The notes under the pieces: generated by a model
Seen by the model: the letters and a program-made list of their open reading frames with translations, nothing else
What the model was told of the DNA's origin: nothing
Databases searched by the model: none
Part shown: positions 30,894 to 43,219 of the stretch, piece by piece
Layout of the letters: the number at the start of each line of letters is the position of its first letter
Position numbering within the stretch: position 1 is the stretch's first letter
Source: Phyto melanocephala
Taxonomy: Eukaryota > Arthropoda > Insecta > Diptera > Rhinophoridae
NCBI GenBank assembly: GCA_941918925.1
Contig: OW799234.1
Span: 44,608,412 to 44,672,411, forward strand
Length of the DNA: 64,000 nucleotides
Reading direction: 5' to 3'
Program-made: the position numbers and the translations under genes

Positions 30894-31598
30894 TAAAACA
30901 AGTAACAGTGCTATATTCGGACGTGCCGAATCTTATATACCCTTCACAACATGTAGTCATGCAATAACAATTGTTTGTATCACCATTCATTTCATATAAA
31001 ATACGTACATATGTATATACTAGTTAGAAAAAATGTGGCATCGAATCCCAGCTGAGCCAAAAAAATTTTATTTTATTTTATTTAATATATTATTTATATT
31101 TTATTATTTTTTTTTTATATTTTTTTTTAAATTTTTTTTTAAATTTTTTAAAAATTTTTTTTTTGTGTTTTTTTTTTATTATTTTTTTTTTATTTTTAAT
31201 ATTTTTTTTTTTTTAATTTTTTTTGTTTGGTATGTTTTTTACATGTATGTATGTATGTATGTTGTTGTTGTAATTGTGAAAAAAACGAGGTGGTCGTGGT
31301 TTTTTGCTCATATCTCAGAAAGTTATGGGGCGATTGTGCTGAATTTCAATAGCGATTCATTCCTGGATATTTCCAAGAGATTGATACCATATACAGATCT
31401 GAGGAACATATAGTTGCTTCTAAAAGTTGATTTCAACCAACACACGGACAGACGGGCAGACGGTCAGGGCTTAATCGACTCCTCTATTCATAAGCTTTCA
31501 GAAAATATATACTTTATGGGGTCGGAAATGAAAATTGTAGAAATTACAAACGGAATGACAAAGCTATATATACCCTTGTGCACCACAGGTGAAGGGTA
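30894..31598 (-). mobile_element. Family A repeat, copy A6 (only in duplication copy 1)
   Basis: It begins AACAAGTAACAGTGCTATAT with hairpin ATTCGGACGTGCCGAAT and ends CACAGGTGAAGGGTATA. It is missing from copy 2 at the homologous position, so it inserted after the duplication, or was lost from copy 2. Confidence 0.7.
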
Positions 31599-32080
31599 TA
31601 ACAAGTAACAGTGCTATATTCGGCCGTGCCGAATCTTATATACCCTTCACAACGTGTAGTCATGCAATAACAATTGTTTGTATCACCATTCATCTCATAT
31701 CAAATACGTACATATGTATATACTGGTTGGAATAAATGTGGCATCGAATCCCAGCTGAGCCAAAAAAATTTTATTTTATTTAATATATTATTTATATTTT
31801 GTTATTATTTTTTTTTATATTTTTTTTTAATTTTTTTAAAAAATTGTTTTAAAAAAATTTTTTAAAATTTTTTTTAAATTATTTAAAATTTTTTTTTTTT
31901 TTAATTTTTTTTTATTTTTAATATTTTTTCTTTTTGTAATTTTTTCTTTTTTTGTATGGTTTTTACATATATTTTTGTATGTATGTTGTTGTTGTAATTG
32001 TGTAAAAAAACGAGGTGGTCGTGGTTTTTTGCTCATATCTCAGAAAGTTATTGGGCGATTATGCTGAATTTCAATAGCGA
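31599..32080 (-). mobile_element. Family A repeat, copy A7, truncated at the duplication junction
   Basis: It begins CAAGTAACAGTGC with the hairpin and matches 37313 onward closely, but stops at ...TTTCAATAGCGATTC where duplication copy 2 begins. The missing part (GTCY block, TTTATGGGGTC, GGTGAAGGGTATA) is present in A8. Confidence 0.75.
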
Positions 32081-35000
32081 TTCTTGACCCGAACAGATCT
32101 GAAATGCGACTGAGCATCAGATTTCTTTTCAAATCAGCTGCAATAGCTTTATCAGAAGCATCATTTGAGACACCAAGATTTAAATTTGACACTGGATGTA
32201 ATTTACTTAGACTTTGTTTACATTTTTAAAATACATCTATCTGCCGTCTCAGTTATCCACAGTGCGCTCCCTTTATTTTTTTTCGAGCTTCAGTACCTTC
32301 AGTTGTACAGCGGGAGGAATACATCATTAGTAATAGATTATGACATCAAGAAATCAACAAACCTTACAAATTGTCTCTTGCAATAATTCATGATGTTATT
32401 GACACGATCGGATAGTGGTAAACAAATACCAAGACGAATTCATACAAGTTAAATGATCAGCTCAGCAAAATTAATTAATTTTACCTTGATTTCATTTATT
32501 AATGCAGGGATGCCGAATGAGATTTGTGTTTCGGCTTTGAACAATTAAGTTGTGAAGTTTTTTGATAATAAATGTATAAAATATATGTGTACTTGTACCT
32601 TTGCAACATTTGTGATGTGTTTCACAAATCTATATCCTATTTTAATCAAATTTTATTAAAATAAACATATCATAACATCTTTTACATCCCTGATATACGA
32701 ATTGGCCTTGACAGTAAACATCCCCTTAACAGTTGTATGAATATGCTTTAACTTCTACTATTGATGACTAGACCAGTGAACGAAAATAAACGAAACGAAA
32801 CACAGTACAAATCATCTAAGTCAGAAACTTTTCAATTTTTATGAATCGTTTTGTTTGCGAGCAAAACAAAACCACCAACTTTTCAATGCAAAAGAGCATA
32901 AACAAAACAATTCGGGTTTTGTTCTTAGTCTTTGCTCTGACGGTATGTTTCGTTTGAGTACGAAACAAGAATCAAACGTTTGCAGAACAAAAAGATTATA
33001 ACAATCATAATAACAATGCACCATTACCAATTCGCAAACTATAGTCAGTGACTTCATATCGTTATTAGGATCATAAAATTAATGTAGGTAGGTAAAATGT
33101 TAAAAAATTCCCAACAACAAGCAGCAATAAAGAGCAAATCAATCAGCAAACGTTTTGAAACGTTTGCAGAAAGTATTGTACTGTGTTGTTTTGCATGTTA
33201 CATATTGAAGCTGAGTACTTTTCGATTCTGGTTTTGTTTGCAATCATAGTACAAAACAATACAAAACAAAATGCATGTACCGTTATTCTGGGTTTTGTTT
33301 CGTTTTGTTTTCCCTCTCTGAAATGATCGAAACAAAACTATTGGAAACGTTTCCTTTTGTTTGTTTTCGTACTCTGGACTAGACCCAGAAATATACCTCA
33401 GATTTGGGCAAAATGCTTCCTTCCTAAATAAAAAGATTCATGAAAAAAAAAAATTTAAAAGCCGAATTTGCCACTACGAATACCTTGTTAAGTGTACCCT
33501 AGATTAAGCCATCATAACGAAAACGATTAAAAACTTGTCGCAAATGGAGTTTATGTTACTGTATAGATTCAGACATAATATCAATGTAGCAATAGATAAT
33601 TTCGAGACCTCCTAAAACTGAATCCATGAACTTCTTAAACGTTTGAGTGTATTTTCTCATCAGGACATATTTATTAATCAGCTAATCTCAGTTTGGAGTG
33701 AGAAGTTTAAAAGAAGTTGTGAGATTATAATTAACACAAGTTGATAAGTTTTACTAAGAAAGCGAATAAAATATGGATTCAATCCAAAAATGGCCCCTGT
33801 CATCCATTCTGGCTTAAAATGTCTTTAATGAACAGGGCAATTAAACTTTTCAAAACAGCGCGGCTTTTTTCAGCTACAAGCAGCTCAATACCCCTATTGC
33901 GGTTCACCACTCAAGTCGGTTTGGTTATGTGAGAGTCAACCCACCTTATGCATGCACAACAAACTCATTTTAGGTATTGTGATACTCAAATTTGTATACC
34001 CTTCACACAGTGAAAAAGGGTATATATAGGTTTGTCATTCCGTGTGAAATTTCTACAATTTTCATTTCCGACCCCATAAAGTATATAATTTCTGAAAGCT
34101 TATGAATAGGGGAGTCGATTAAGCTCTGTCAGTATGTCCGTCTGTCCGTGTGTATGTTGAAATCAACTTTTTGAAGTCCCCCGATATCGCATGGACCCGG
34201 GTGAGGTATTAAAATATTAGAAATATTCGGGAGTAGATCGGTATTGAAAATCAGAAACATCGGTTCATAAACAACTGAGATATGAGCAAAAACCCACGAC
34301 CACCTCGATTTTTTTCACAAAAACAACATTACAACAACCACATACATACATACAAACGTGTATACTGGTTAGAGAAAACGTGGCGTCGAATCCCAGCTGA
34401 GCCAAAAAAATTTTTTTTTAATTTTTTTAAAATTTTTTTTTATTTTTTTTTTATTTTTTATTTAATATATTATTTATATTTTTTTTATTTTTTTTTAATT
34501 TTTTATTTATTTTTAAAAATTTTTTTTTGTTTTATATTTATTATATATATTTTAATTATTTAAAAAAAAATTTTTTTTTTAATTTTTTTTTCAAATATTT
34601 TTTTTTTTTAACATACATACGTAAATTTATAATTTTACAATGGGATGTTTTTATATATGTATGTTTTTTATATGTATGTACGTATTTCATATGGGATGAA
34701 TGGTGATACAAACTACTGTTATTGGGGTCGGAAATGAAAATTGTAGAAATTTCACACGGAATGACAAACCTATATATACCCTTTTTCACTGTGTGAAGGG
34801 TATAAAAAGGGTATATATAGGTTTGTCATTCCGTGTGAAATTTCTACAATTTTCATTTCCGACCCCATAAAGTATATATTTTCTGAAAGCTTATGAATAG
34901 GTTAGTCGATTAAGCTCTGTCAGTCTGTCCGTCTGACCGTCTGTCCGTGTGTATGTTGAAATCAACTTTTTGAAGCCCCCCGACATAGGTTGGACCCGGG

Positions 35001-38000
35001 TAAGGTATTAAAATATCAGAAATATTCGGGAGTAGATCGGTATTGAAAATCAGAAACATCGGTACATAAACAACTGAGATATGAGCAAAAACCCACGACC
35101 ACCTCGATTTTTTTTTCACAAAAACAACATTACAACAACATACATACATACAAACGTGTATACTGGTTAGAGAAAACGTGGCATCGAATCCCAGCTGAGC
35201 CAAAAAAAAATTTTTTTTAATTTTTTTTTAATTTTTTTTAAAATATTTTTTTTAATATTTTTTTTTATATTTTTTATTTAATATATTATTTATATTTTTA
35301 TTATTATTTTTTATTATTTTTTTTTTAAATTTTTTTTTAAAATTTTTTTTTTTATTTTTTTTTTTGTTTTATACTTATATATTATATACATAATAATTTT
35401 TTTTAAATTTTTTTTAAAATTTTTTTTTTAAATTTTTTAAAAAAATTTTTTTTTTTTTTAACATACATAGTGAATTTTTAATTTTACAATGGGACGTTTT
35501 TATATATGTATGTTTTTATATGCATGTACGTATATCATATGGGATGAATGGTGACACAAACCACTGTTATTGCATGACTTCACGTTGTGAAGGGTATATA
35601 AGATTCGGCACGGCCGAATATAGCGCTCTTACTTGTTTTTAGTTAAGTTTGCTATGAAGTTGCCAACTTAAAATATCGATCTGCTAACTTTAAATATTAC
35701 GTTTTGGCAAATGAATAAGAAAAAAAATTTTCATAAAATTGTTTTTAACTGCTGTGCCAAATAAAAAGTATTTATAATGGATATAAGTATCGATTTATGT
35801 TATGATGATGAAAATAAAAACTATAGTTTAGATATGCTACATACAAGAAGAACAATTCGTGATGATTCAAACTCTATTGAGCTGCCCAGTGCCAAGTATA
35901 TATTTCTAATAAGTAACGAAACTAAATAATAATTTTATATTTATAGATTTATAAGTTATTTCCGACTAAGCATGGAAGCGTTTTGTTATTTGCTGGATGA
36001 AATTAAAGATCACCTAAAAACACCTGTTCGCGTGGTGGCTATTCCTTCTATATTAAAGTTATGTGCTGGGTATCAATTCTCGTTCTATGAAACTATGAAA
36101 TGAAAAGTTTTTGTGTGTAATATCATATGGTGCCACCATACCTTTTGCTATGCAAAAACTTTTTCATTTCACAGTTTCACAGAACGAGAATTGAGCCCCT
36201 GCTCTTAGATTTTTTGCTGACAGGAGCTATCAAAAATGTAATAAAATGAAAAAGTTATTATGAAAATGTACATATACTTACGATCCCTCCATTTTGTTTT
36301 CCATTTTTACCGCTTTAAAAAAAATCAACCTTAATTGCCAATAACACAACTACTCTTATAGCCTTTTTACACTTGCTAACATCTTTCATCAAATCCACAA
36401 ACTATAGTTTGTGATCAAATCAACAAGATGTTAACATCTTCCCATATGAATTGTACGTGTTTGTGTGTCAACATATCTCAACATCTTTTAAAGATGTTCC
36501 TAAATCATTTTGTTCCACTCAACATCTTTCGATTATTTTAGTGTCTTCACTAGAAAAAAAAATATTGTTGCAAAAAAATGGCATCACTAGAAAAAAATTA
36601 CAAGTGCCAAAAACAAAAAAAATACATACAACAATTGGACTTGATATATGTCGTATAAAATAAAATATCTTAATTGTCTTCATTCTCTAACAAAATCTGC
36701 ATATTGTAATAATAATTGCTCTCCAAGGGCAATAATTAATACAGAATTCTTAAATCCATTTTTTTTAATTTTTATATGCGCAAGCATATAAAATAAACAT
36801 TATGACAGATGAAGGATGAAAGATGTTGCAAATGTAAACAAGTTTTTTTCATTTTCAACATCTTCCACGCATTCCGCTAAGATGTGAGTAAGTGTAAAAA
36901 GGCTATTAAGCAGTTGTGTGTATTCAACGTTTTTGTCGACCAAATTTTTTCAAAGTTAAAAACGATATTACCACGAAAAAAAGATACACAACTGAATAGC
37001 CAACCGTCAGTTGAGTTAAGAATGGCAATGTCAATTTTTCAAAGACAACCAAACTGTTACAAAAGTGAAGAACCGCAATAGGGGCATAAGTTGATTAGGT
37101 CAGGCGGCGTTTCGCAGCACAAGAAAGTTACTTGCTGCTATTAGTTTTTGCAGCAGGAGCTGTTTTTTTAAATGAAGATAAAATTGTTACCTCGATTCGG
37201 AAAATAAAAATTATTACACTCATCAGCTTAAAAGCGCTAACGTTTTCTCAGTAGTCATAAAAGATATTGAAAGCAACGTCCCAACAAGTAAAATAACAAA
37301 AGCTATATAAAACAAGTAACAGTGCTATATTCGGCCGTGCCGAATCTTATATACCCTTCACAACGTGTAGTCATGCAATAACAATTGTTTGTATCACCAT
37401 TCATCTCATATCAAATACGTACATATGTATATACTGGTTGGAATAAATGTGGCATCGAATCCCAGCTGAGCCAAAAAAATTTTATTTTATTTAATATATT
37501 ATTTATATTTTGTTATTATTTTTTTTATATTTTTTTTTTAATTTTTTTAAAAAATTGTTTTAAAAAAATTTTTTAAAAATTTTTAAAAATTTTTTTTAAA
37601 TTATTTAAAATTTTTTTTTTTTGTAATTTTTTTTATTATTTTTTTTTATTTTTAATATTTTTTCTTTTTGTAATTTTTTCTTTTTTTGTATGGTTTTTAC
37701 ATATATTTATGTATGTATGTTGTTGTTGTAATTGTGTAAAAAAACGAGGTGGTCGTGGTTTTTTGCTCATATCTCAGAAAGTTATTGGGCGATTATGCTG
37801 AATTTCAATAGCGATTCATTCCTGAATATTTCCAAGAGATTGATACCATATAGAGATCTGAGGAACATATAGTTGCTTCTAAAAGTTGATTTCAACCAAC
37901 ACACGGACAGACGGACAGACGGTCAGGGCTTAATCGACTTCTCTATTCATAAGCTTTCAGAAAATATATACTTTATGGGGTCGGAAATAAAAATTGTAGA

Positions 38001-38060
38001 AATTACAAACGGAATGACAAAGCTATATATACCCTTGTGCACCACAGGTGAAGGGTATAA
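32081..38060. repeat. Tandem segmental duplication, copy 2, plus complete A8 repeat
   Basis: This repeats copy 1 up to about 37817 and runs on through the rest of the A8 repeat (37313-38060, ending CAGGTGAAGGGTATA). Corresponding parts: MITE 32768-33382, A repeats 33994-35637, Harbinger remnant 35777-37300, hairpin MITE 36068-36200, TTA-flanked MITE 36359-36905. Differences seen include a 22-bp deletion near 33130, extra GTCY repeats near 34933 and altered T-tract lengths. Confidence 0.88.
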
Positions 38061-39640
38061 TGAAGGTTAGAAGGTAAAATCAGTACACAACATATATAAT
38101 AAGGATAAATACCCCAACCACACTTTAAAATTGAAATTGCCTTTAAATCTAGCAAAATAAAGAGGAACATGCCCACTTATTTTACCCAAAACAATGTTTA
38201 AACTGGGATTCGGCCACTCTATAATTTACTGCAAGCTATTAGTATTCCTTTTGGAAGTTTGGTCGGTCACAAATCTCAACTCATAAAAAATCATAACAAA
38301 AATCTACCTTAGAAAGCTCTATTGAGCTGCTTTTATCAAATATGCAAGTCATAATGCAGCAGCTGTTAAAAAATCAGGAAATGATACTTCAAGCATTCGC
38401 CTATAGACAACGAACCAGCTAATAATATTGTACTGGAATGCAAACGGCTTAAGCCAACACAAGTTAGAAGTATAAAGTTTTCTAAAGTTTCAGTCTATTG
38501 ACATACTGCAAGTTCTTAAATGCACTTTATATTAAAAAACTGTTTTCAAATTAAAAGTTACTCTACATACGAAACTAAACATCCAAGTTGTAAATTATGT
38601 GGTGGTGCAGCTAAGGAATCTCACAATGCCGGAATATAAACAGATCACATACAAGCCTCAACCATATCCTCTGTATACTGTCCCCCAAGACACAAAATAG
38701 CAGATAATAAATTCATTACTTTCCACAAAACGCTAGGCAACAAATTTATAACGGCAGGAGATTACAACGCTAAGCACACATTCTGCGGCTCGCGACTCAT
38801 TACTTCAATGGGCAGACAGCTATTAAAAGTTATCTTATCTCTCAAACTGGACATTATATCTGTCGAACAGTCAATTATTGGCCTACAGACCTACAAAACT
38901 GTTGATTTAATTAATTTTCCAGTCATAAAAAACATCAAACGCGTTCGACTGACTACAGCCCCTTTATTCGACCTGTTCTCTGACCACGCCAACTATTATA
39001 TTAATGCGCAGCTGACAAAACATATAAAAACTTTTTGGTTTTTCTAATGGACATACTAACCGGTACAAATATAGAAAGTATATACATACATACATATATA
39101 TTTCACTGAAATCCGAAAATTAATTACAGGATGCTATAAACGTATTCACGGAAACATTATTAACTGGAGCTAAAGTAGCTACACCTTTTAAATGCCATAA
39201 CGGCACTAAAAATAAATTTTTAACAATCATTCAAAACACTACAAAGGAAAAATTGAAATCAAAGAAGACAATGGCAACTACAGCGCTCGCTCTCTTGGAG
39301 AACAAACAATGAGCACTAAGAGCATATTTAGAAGGTTTAGACGCAACAAAATTCATGGATTAGTCTTTTAAACGCCACCAAAAGACGTAAAACCCCAATT
39401 AGATGCGAATCTGCAATTCGATTTAGTGATGGTAACTGGGGTAGGTCCCATAAAGACATGACATAGACAAAATTTCAGGAAAAATGATTTTATTCATATT
39501 CAATTCCGTTTAAAGAACCGGTTTCTACACTTAATCATGGAAAATATCAGAAATAACTATGATTCCTAAGCCAGGGAAGGAAGCTAAGTGTCATTTTATC
39601 GTTCGACAAGCTTTTATCAAAGTTCTTTGAAAAAACCGTT

Positions 39641-40490
39641 AAAATTTTCAAAAATAAGTTGTTCATATTTTAAAGCTTTCGCACTAATGGTTCAGTTAGT
39701 AGACTTGTATCGTGATGTTACAAATCAGCGGACAAAATCTCTCGCATAAGCAATGTGTATTACTGTTTATTAATTATATATAGTCACTTTCTGTGAGATA
39801 AAAATCTATAGAAATAATTCATTGGATATATTGTTAAAGAAAAAAGGGACGACACTACGTTTTTAACAACAAACACACATATTTTAATGATATTTAGAGA
39901 GAGAGAGAGAGAGAGAGAGCTGTAAAGTAAAACAATACAAATTTATACGTGAATCCATTTGTACATGATTATACATTTTTGTACAATAATTTTATTAATT
40001 CTGTTTAAAAATAGATAAAAAAATTATAATTATAGTGTAAGTTTCCCATCTAAATTATCAAGGATGTTTCTAATTTTATAAAAACAATTCAGCTCGTGTG
40101 TTTTCTTCTTCATTTTCTCTATAATAATATAATATATTCTTCGGATATCTTTCCGATATGTTCCTTTATTACATGGTTGTATTTCTCTATATATACATAG
40201 ATTTTTATTCGCTTAAATATTTGTTAATAAAGCTAATATTTTTATCGTTATTGTTATCATCTGGCTGGCCATAAAACAGATTTAATTTAAAATTCTGATG
40301 TTTGATAAAAATCATTGCTATTATTTTGACAATTAACACTAGCAGGAAGTTGGTAAGTTTTACAACAAACAAATTTATTGATTTGAAAAAGCGCTCAACT
40401 TCTGCATTTGAGTATGGAAGTGAGAAAGTCTTAGACGTGATATTTATATAGCAAGAAAAGGCTTATCATTAACTGCGTCTTTTAAATCGC
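39641..40490 (-). pseudogene. Insertion in LINE copy 2 with a hAT C-terminal scrap
   Basis: The LINE homology breaks near 39640 and resumes near 40495. On the minus strand at about 40380-40432 the translation reads FSLPYSNAEVERFFKSINL, the hallmark hAT dimerisation-region motif. The rest shows no recognisable protein. A (GA)12 run lies at 39896-39919. This hAT piece need not belong to the same family as the element at 18925. Confidence 0.6.
39896..39919. repeat. (AG)12 microsatellite
   Basis: Perfect dinucleotide run of 24 bases. Confidence 0.9.
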
Positions 40491-41192
40491 AACGGTATCA
40501 TAAATCACTTTACATCAACTTAAAAGAGTTGTGAACCTTCTTTAAAAAAATAAAACTAATCGGAAAAGTACTGGAGTTGTTTTTCTTGATATCAAAATAA
40601 CTCTTGATTCAATTTGGTATGAGGGACTAGTGTATAAATTATATAAAATTTTCCAATTTAAATTTTAAACTTATCAAAAGCTTTTTAAATAAACGTACAT
40701 GTGTTGTATCTGCCAATAACAAATTTTCTAGTGAAAGACAAATATCTGCAGGCTTGCCTCAAGGATCGGTATTATCCCCTATACTATACTCGTACATACA
40801 TCTGATATTGCTCTAAGCAGATACTATGATGCAGCTTTTTACGCGGATGATAGCGCCTTCATTTGCTGTCTGTCTGGTCTCAAAAAGCTGCTAAAACGCA
40901 TTCAAAAAAATTGCAGAACATTTAAAATATAAATTTGAAAATATTTAATACTCAATCTACCCTTTATATGTATATCCTATTTATCTTCTACATGGAAACT
41001 TTAACTTCAAAATATTTAATTCATTTACAAAGGAACTGAATCTGTCATTTAATGAAAAATGCAGAAGGTCAAATTTTGAATGTAATAAGAAATTTGCTGA
41101 ACAACCACTAAGGATCTTTTGTTTAAAAGACACATTTCAGTGATTGTTTTAAAATCTCTTATAACTTCTAAGTTGATACGAGGTTTTTCGTT

Positions 41193-41270
41193 CGTCGTTC
41201 GTAAATTATTGTATTCTATGTGACATAAAACCTATACATATATGTAGAACACAATAATTAACGAACGACG
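41193..41270. repeat. 78-bp palindromic micro-element in LINE 3' UTR
   Basis: Near-identical to 16556-16628 in the D2hgdh intron: same CGTCGTTCGTAAATTATTGT arm and its inverse, with a slightly longer centre. Confidence 0.7.
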
Positions 41271-41922
41271 ATAAGTAGTTTATTTAATTACTAGCATGTA
41301 ACCCGCTACTTCGATAGCGCAGTTCTTACTATTTATTACATACTAATACTGTTTTAATTTATGAAAATTTGTATCTCTGATTCAATTTACTTAGAAAAAT
41401 AAAAAGTAGTGTAAGGATATATCAGAATTTTCAAAATTGACCCTAAAATAATAAAAGTAAAATTTTTTCATTCACTAAATACTTCAACTTGGTTTATTAT
41501 TACCTACATTCAGAATTCTATGTATACAAAATATAAAAAAAAGAGAAAAAGTAATTTCGGTCGTCCATAATATTAGGAGTTAGACATCGGATCAAAAAAA
41601 AAATAATTTTAAGAATCTATGTTTACAAACGTAAACACATAAAGAGTTCAATAAAAATGCGAAAAGGCTTTTTTGTGTCTCCAATATCATTTTAATTCTC
41701 AACTTAAATCAATAATCCTTTATTTCACAATTTTAACTTAATAAACGTTGAAAATACAAAAGGTACCATAACAATTCAAACAAGTAAGAGCACTATATTC
41801 GGCTGTGCCGAATCTTTTATACCCACCACCAATTTTGTGTACATTTACACAATATTTATTATTTTGTTAATCATTATGGAATAATCTCTTTATAATAAAA
41901 TATGTATCACTTTCTTTGCAGA

Positions 41923-42495
41923 GGGTGGTTAAATTTTAAGGGCCCATGTTGAAGATGAGCCACACAAACAACAAATTTTTTTTTGCATTTCATTTGACAT
42001 TTCTCAATCCCAGACCAACTTAATTTGAACAGTGGAAAGATACGCAAATGAGCAACGCGTTAAAGTTATTCAGGATTTTTATAAAAATGGGCGTTCATGT
42101 CAAAATGCATTTTGTGCACTTCATAATTCTTTTTATCAACATAATTGTTCAAATTCGTCCGCAATAGGGAAAATTGTAAAAATATTTAAATTTCTGCAAA
42201 ACAGGTCTGTATAAAATGTTAGAAAATCTATGAATGACTTCTTTGTTCCTTGAATGGGAACCATTGCCGTTTTTTGCGATAGTGTGGCAAAAGAGCAGTC
42301 AACATCGACTCATCATCATGCCCAACAATTGACCATCAACATTGTCATTGAAAATTTGGACCATCAGATAGAGGAGTGGCGCCATCGACCATTTGACCAT
42401 ACAAATATTATCATTACAAAAAGAAATAATAATTATTTCATAAATAATTTGTGTTTTATTTAAATTTAACATCGGCCCTTAAAATTTAACCACCC
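41923..42495 (+). mobile_element. Internally deleted DD41D-type element inside B2
   Basis: The ends GGGTGGTTAAATTTTAAGGG and CCCTTAAAATTTAACCACCC are inverted repeats. The frame opening MERYANEQRVKVIQDFYKNG, followed by ALHNSFYQHNCSNSSAIGKI, is a clear DD41D-type N-terminal helix-turn-helix. A C-terminal scrap precedes the right end. The whole catalytic domain is deleted. Confidence 0.65.
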
Positions 42496-42903
42496 TTTAT
42501 AACTTCGATATGCTACTAAAATGCTTTTGTTAATGTAGTCTTTCAACGAAAGTGGGCGTTAAAGTAGGCGTGTCAATAAAGTTTCTGCTAATAAATACAA
42601 CTTAGACATTTCAATATAGTCCTTTATTTTCCCAAAAATTTTTTCAATACAGAAATTACATGAATTTAAGATAAACCGTTAAATGGGAGGTAGGCGTTAA
42701 AGAGGGTGTGTCAGCCAATTTTTTTTGCACAACAATTACATTGATTAGAAGGATATATGTAGCAAATTTCATTATCATACCTCTAATTTTGTCGGTTTTA
42801 TGAGCTTTTAAATTTCATTAACGGTAGATAACGTGAAAAGTGGGCGTAAAAGTAGGCGTGTCAAAGTTGTTTTTGCGAATGAGCACAACTAAGGTGTTTC
42901 AAT

Positions 42904-42976
42904 CCCTCGCGAAGGGGTAGTCATCTTGTCGCGATGCGAGGGCTTAAGTGTAAATTACACTAACTAAGAACTACCC
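42904..42976 (+). ncRNA. Putative HDV-like self-cleaving ribozyme at LINE 5' end
   Basis: Pairings read directly: P1 CCCTCGC (42904-42910) with GCGAGGG (42936-42942); P2 GGGTAGT (42915-42921) with ACTACCC (42970-42976); P3 ATC/GAT around a 7-base loop TTGTCGC (42926-42932); P4 AGTGTA/TACACT (42947-42961). The J4/2 segment AACTAAGA contains CTAAG, the expected site of the catalytic cytosine (42964). Strand order P1-P2-P3-P1'-P4-P2' is that of the HDV double pseudoknot. Such ribozymes cleave immediately 5' of P1, and P1 starts exactly at the first base after the target duplication. R2, RTE and Baggins-type LINEs are known to carry them. The first base is C rather than the usual G, and P1.1 is not certain. 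Confidence 0.7.
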
Positions 42977-43219
42977 ACCCCCTACCTACCAGCGTCTGTT
43001 TCTCCTAGTTGGGGCGGCTGTCAGGCAACTTCTCAACCCCCTCTTCACATAGGCTGTTGAGAATGCGTCCGCCTTTTTAAATCGTCGGTCCGCAACCATA
43101 AATCCACCAGCGTCTGTTCTCAGAGTGAGCGGCTGTTGGTCTGCATCTGTCTCCAGTGGGGCGGCAGTTTATAACAAGCCTGGCAGTAGGCATAAAATGC
43201 AAACAACCAATCGTCCGTA

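Larger units (their letters stand above)
25721..32080. repeat. Tandem segmental duplication, copy 1
   Basis: The sequence from TTCTTGACCCGAACAGATCT (25721) onward is repeated from 32081 at an offset of 6360 bp. By eye the copies differ by only occasional single bases and a few small indels. Copy 1 contains an extra A repeat (30894-31598) that copy 2 lacks. Contents: arm-family fragment, a 637-bp MITE, two A repeats, Harbinger remnant with two MITEs, then a truncated A repeat. The junction lies in that A repeat at ...CAATAGCGATTC. Confidence 0.9.
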
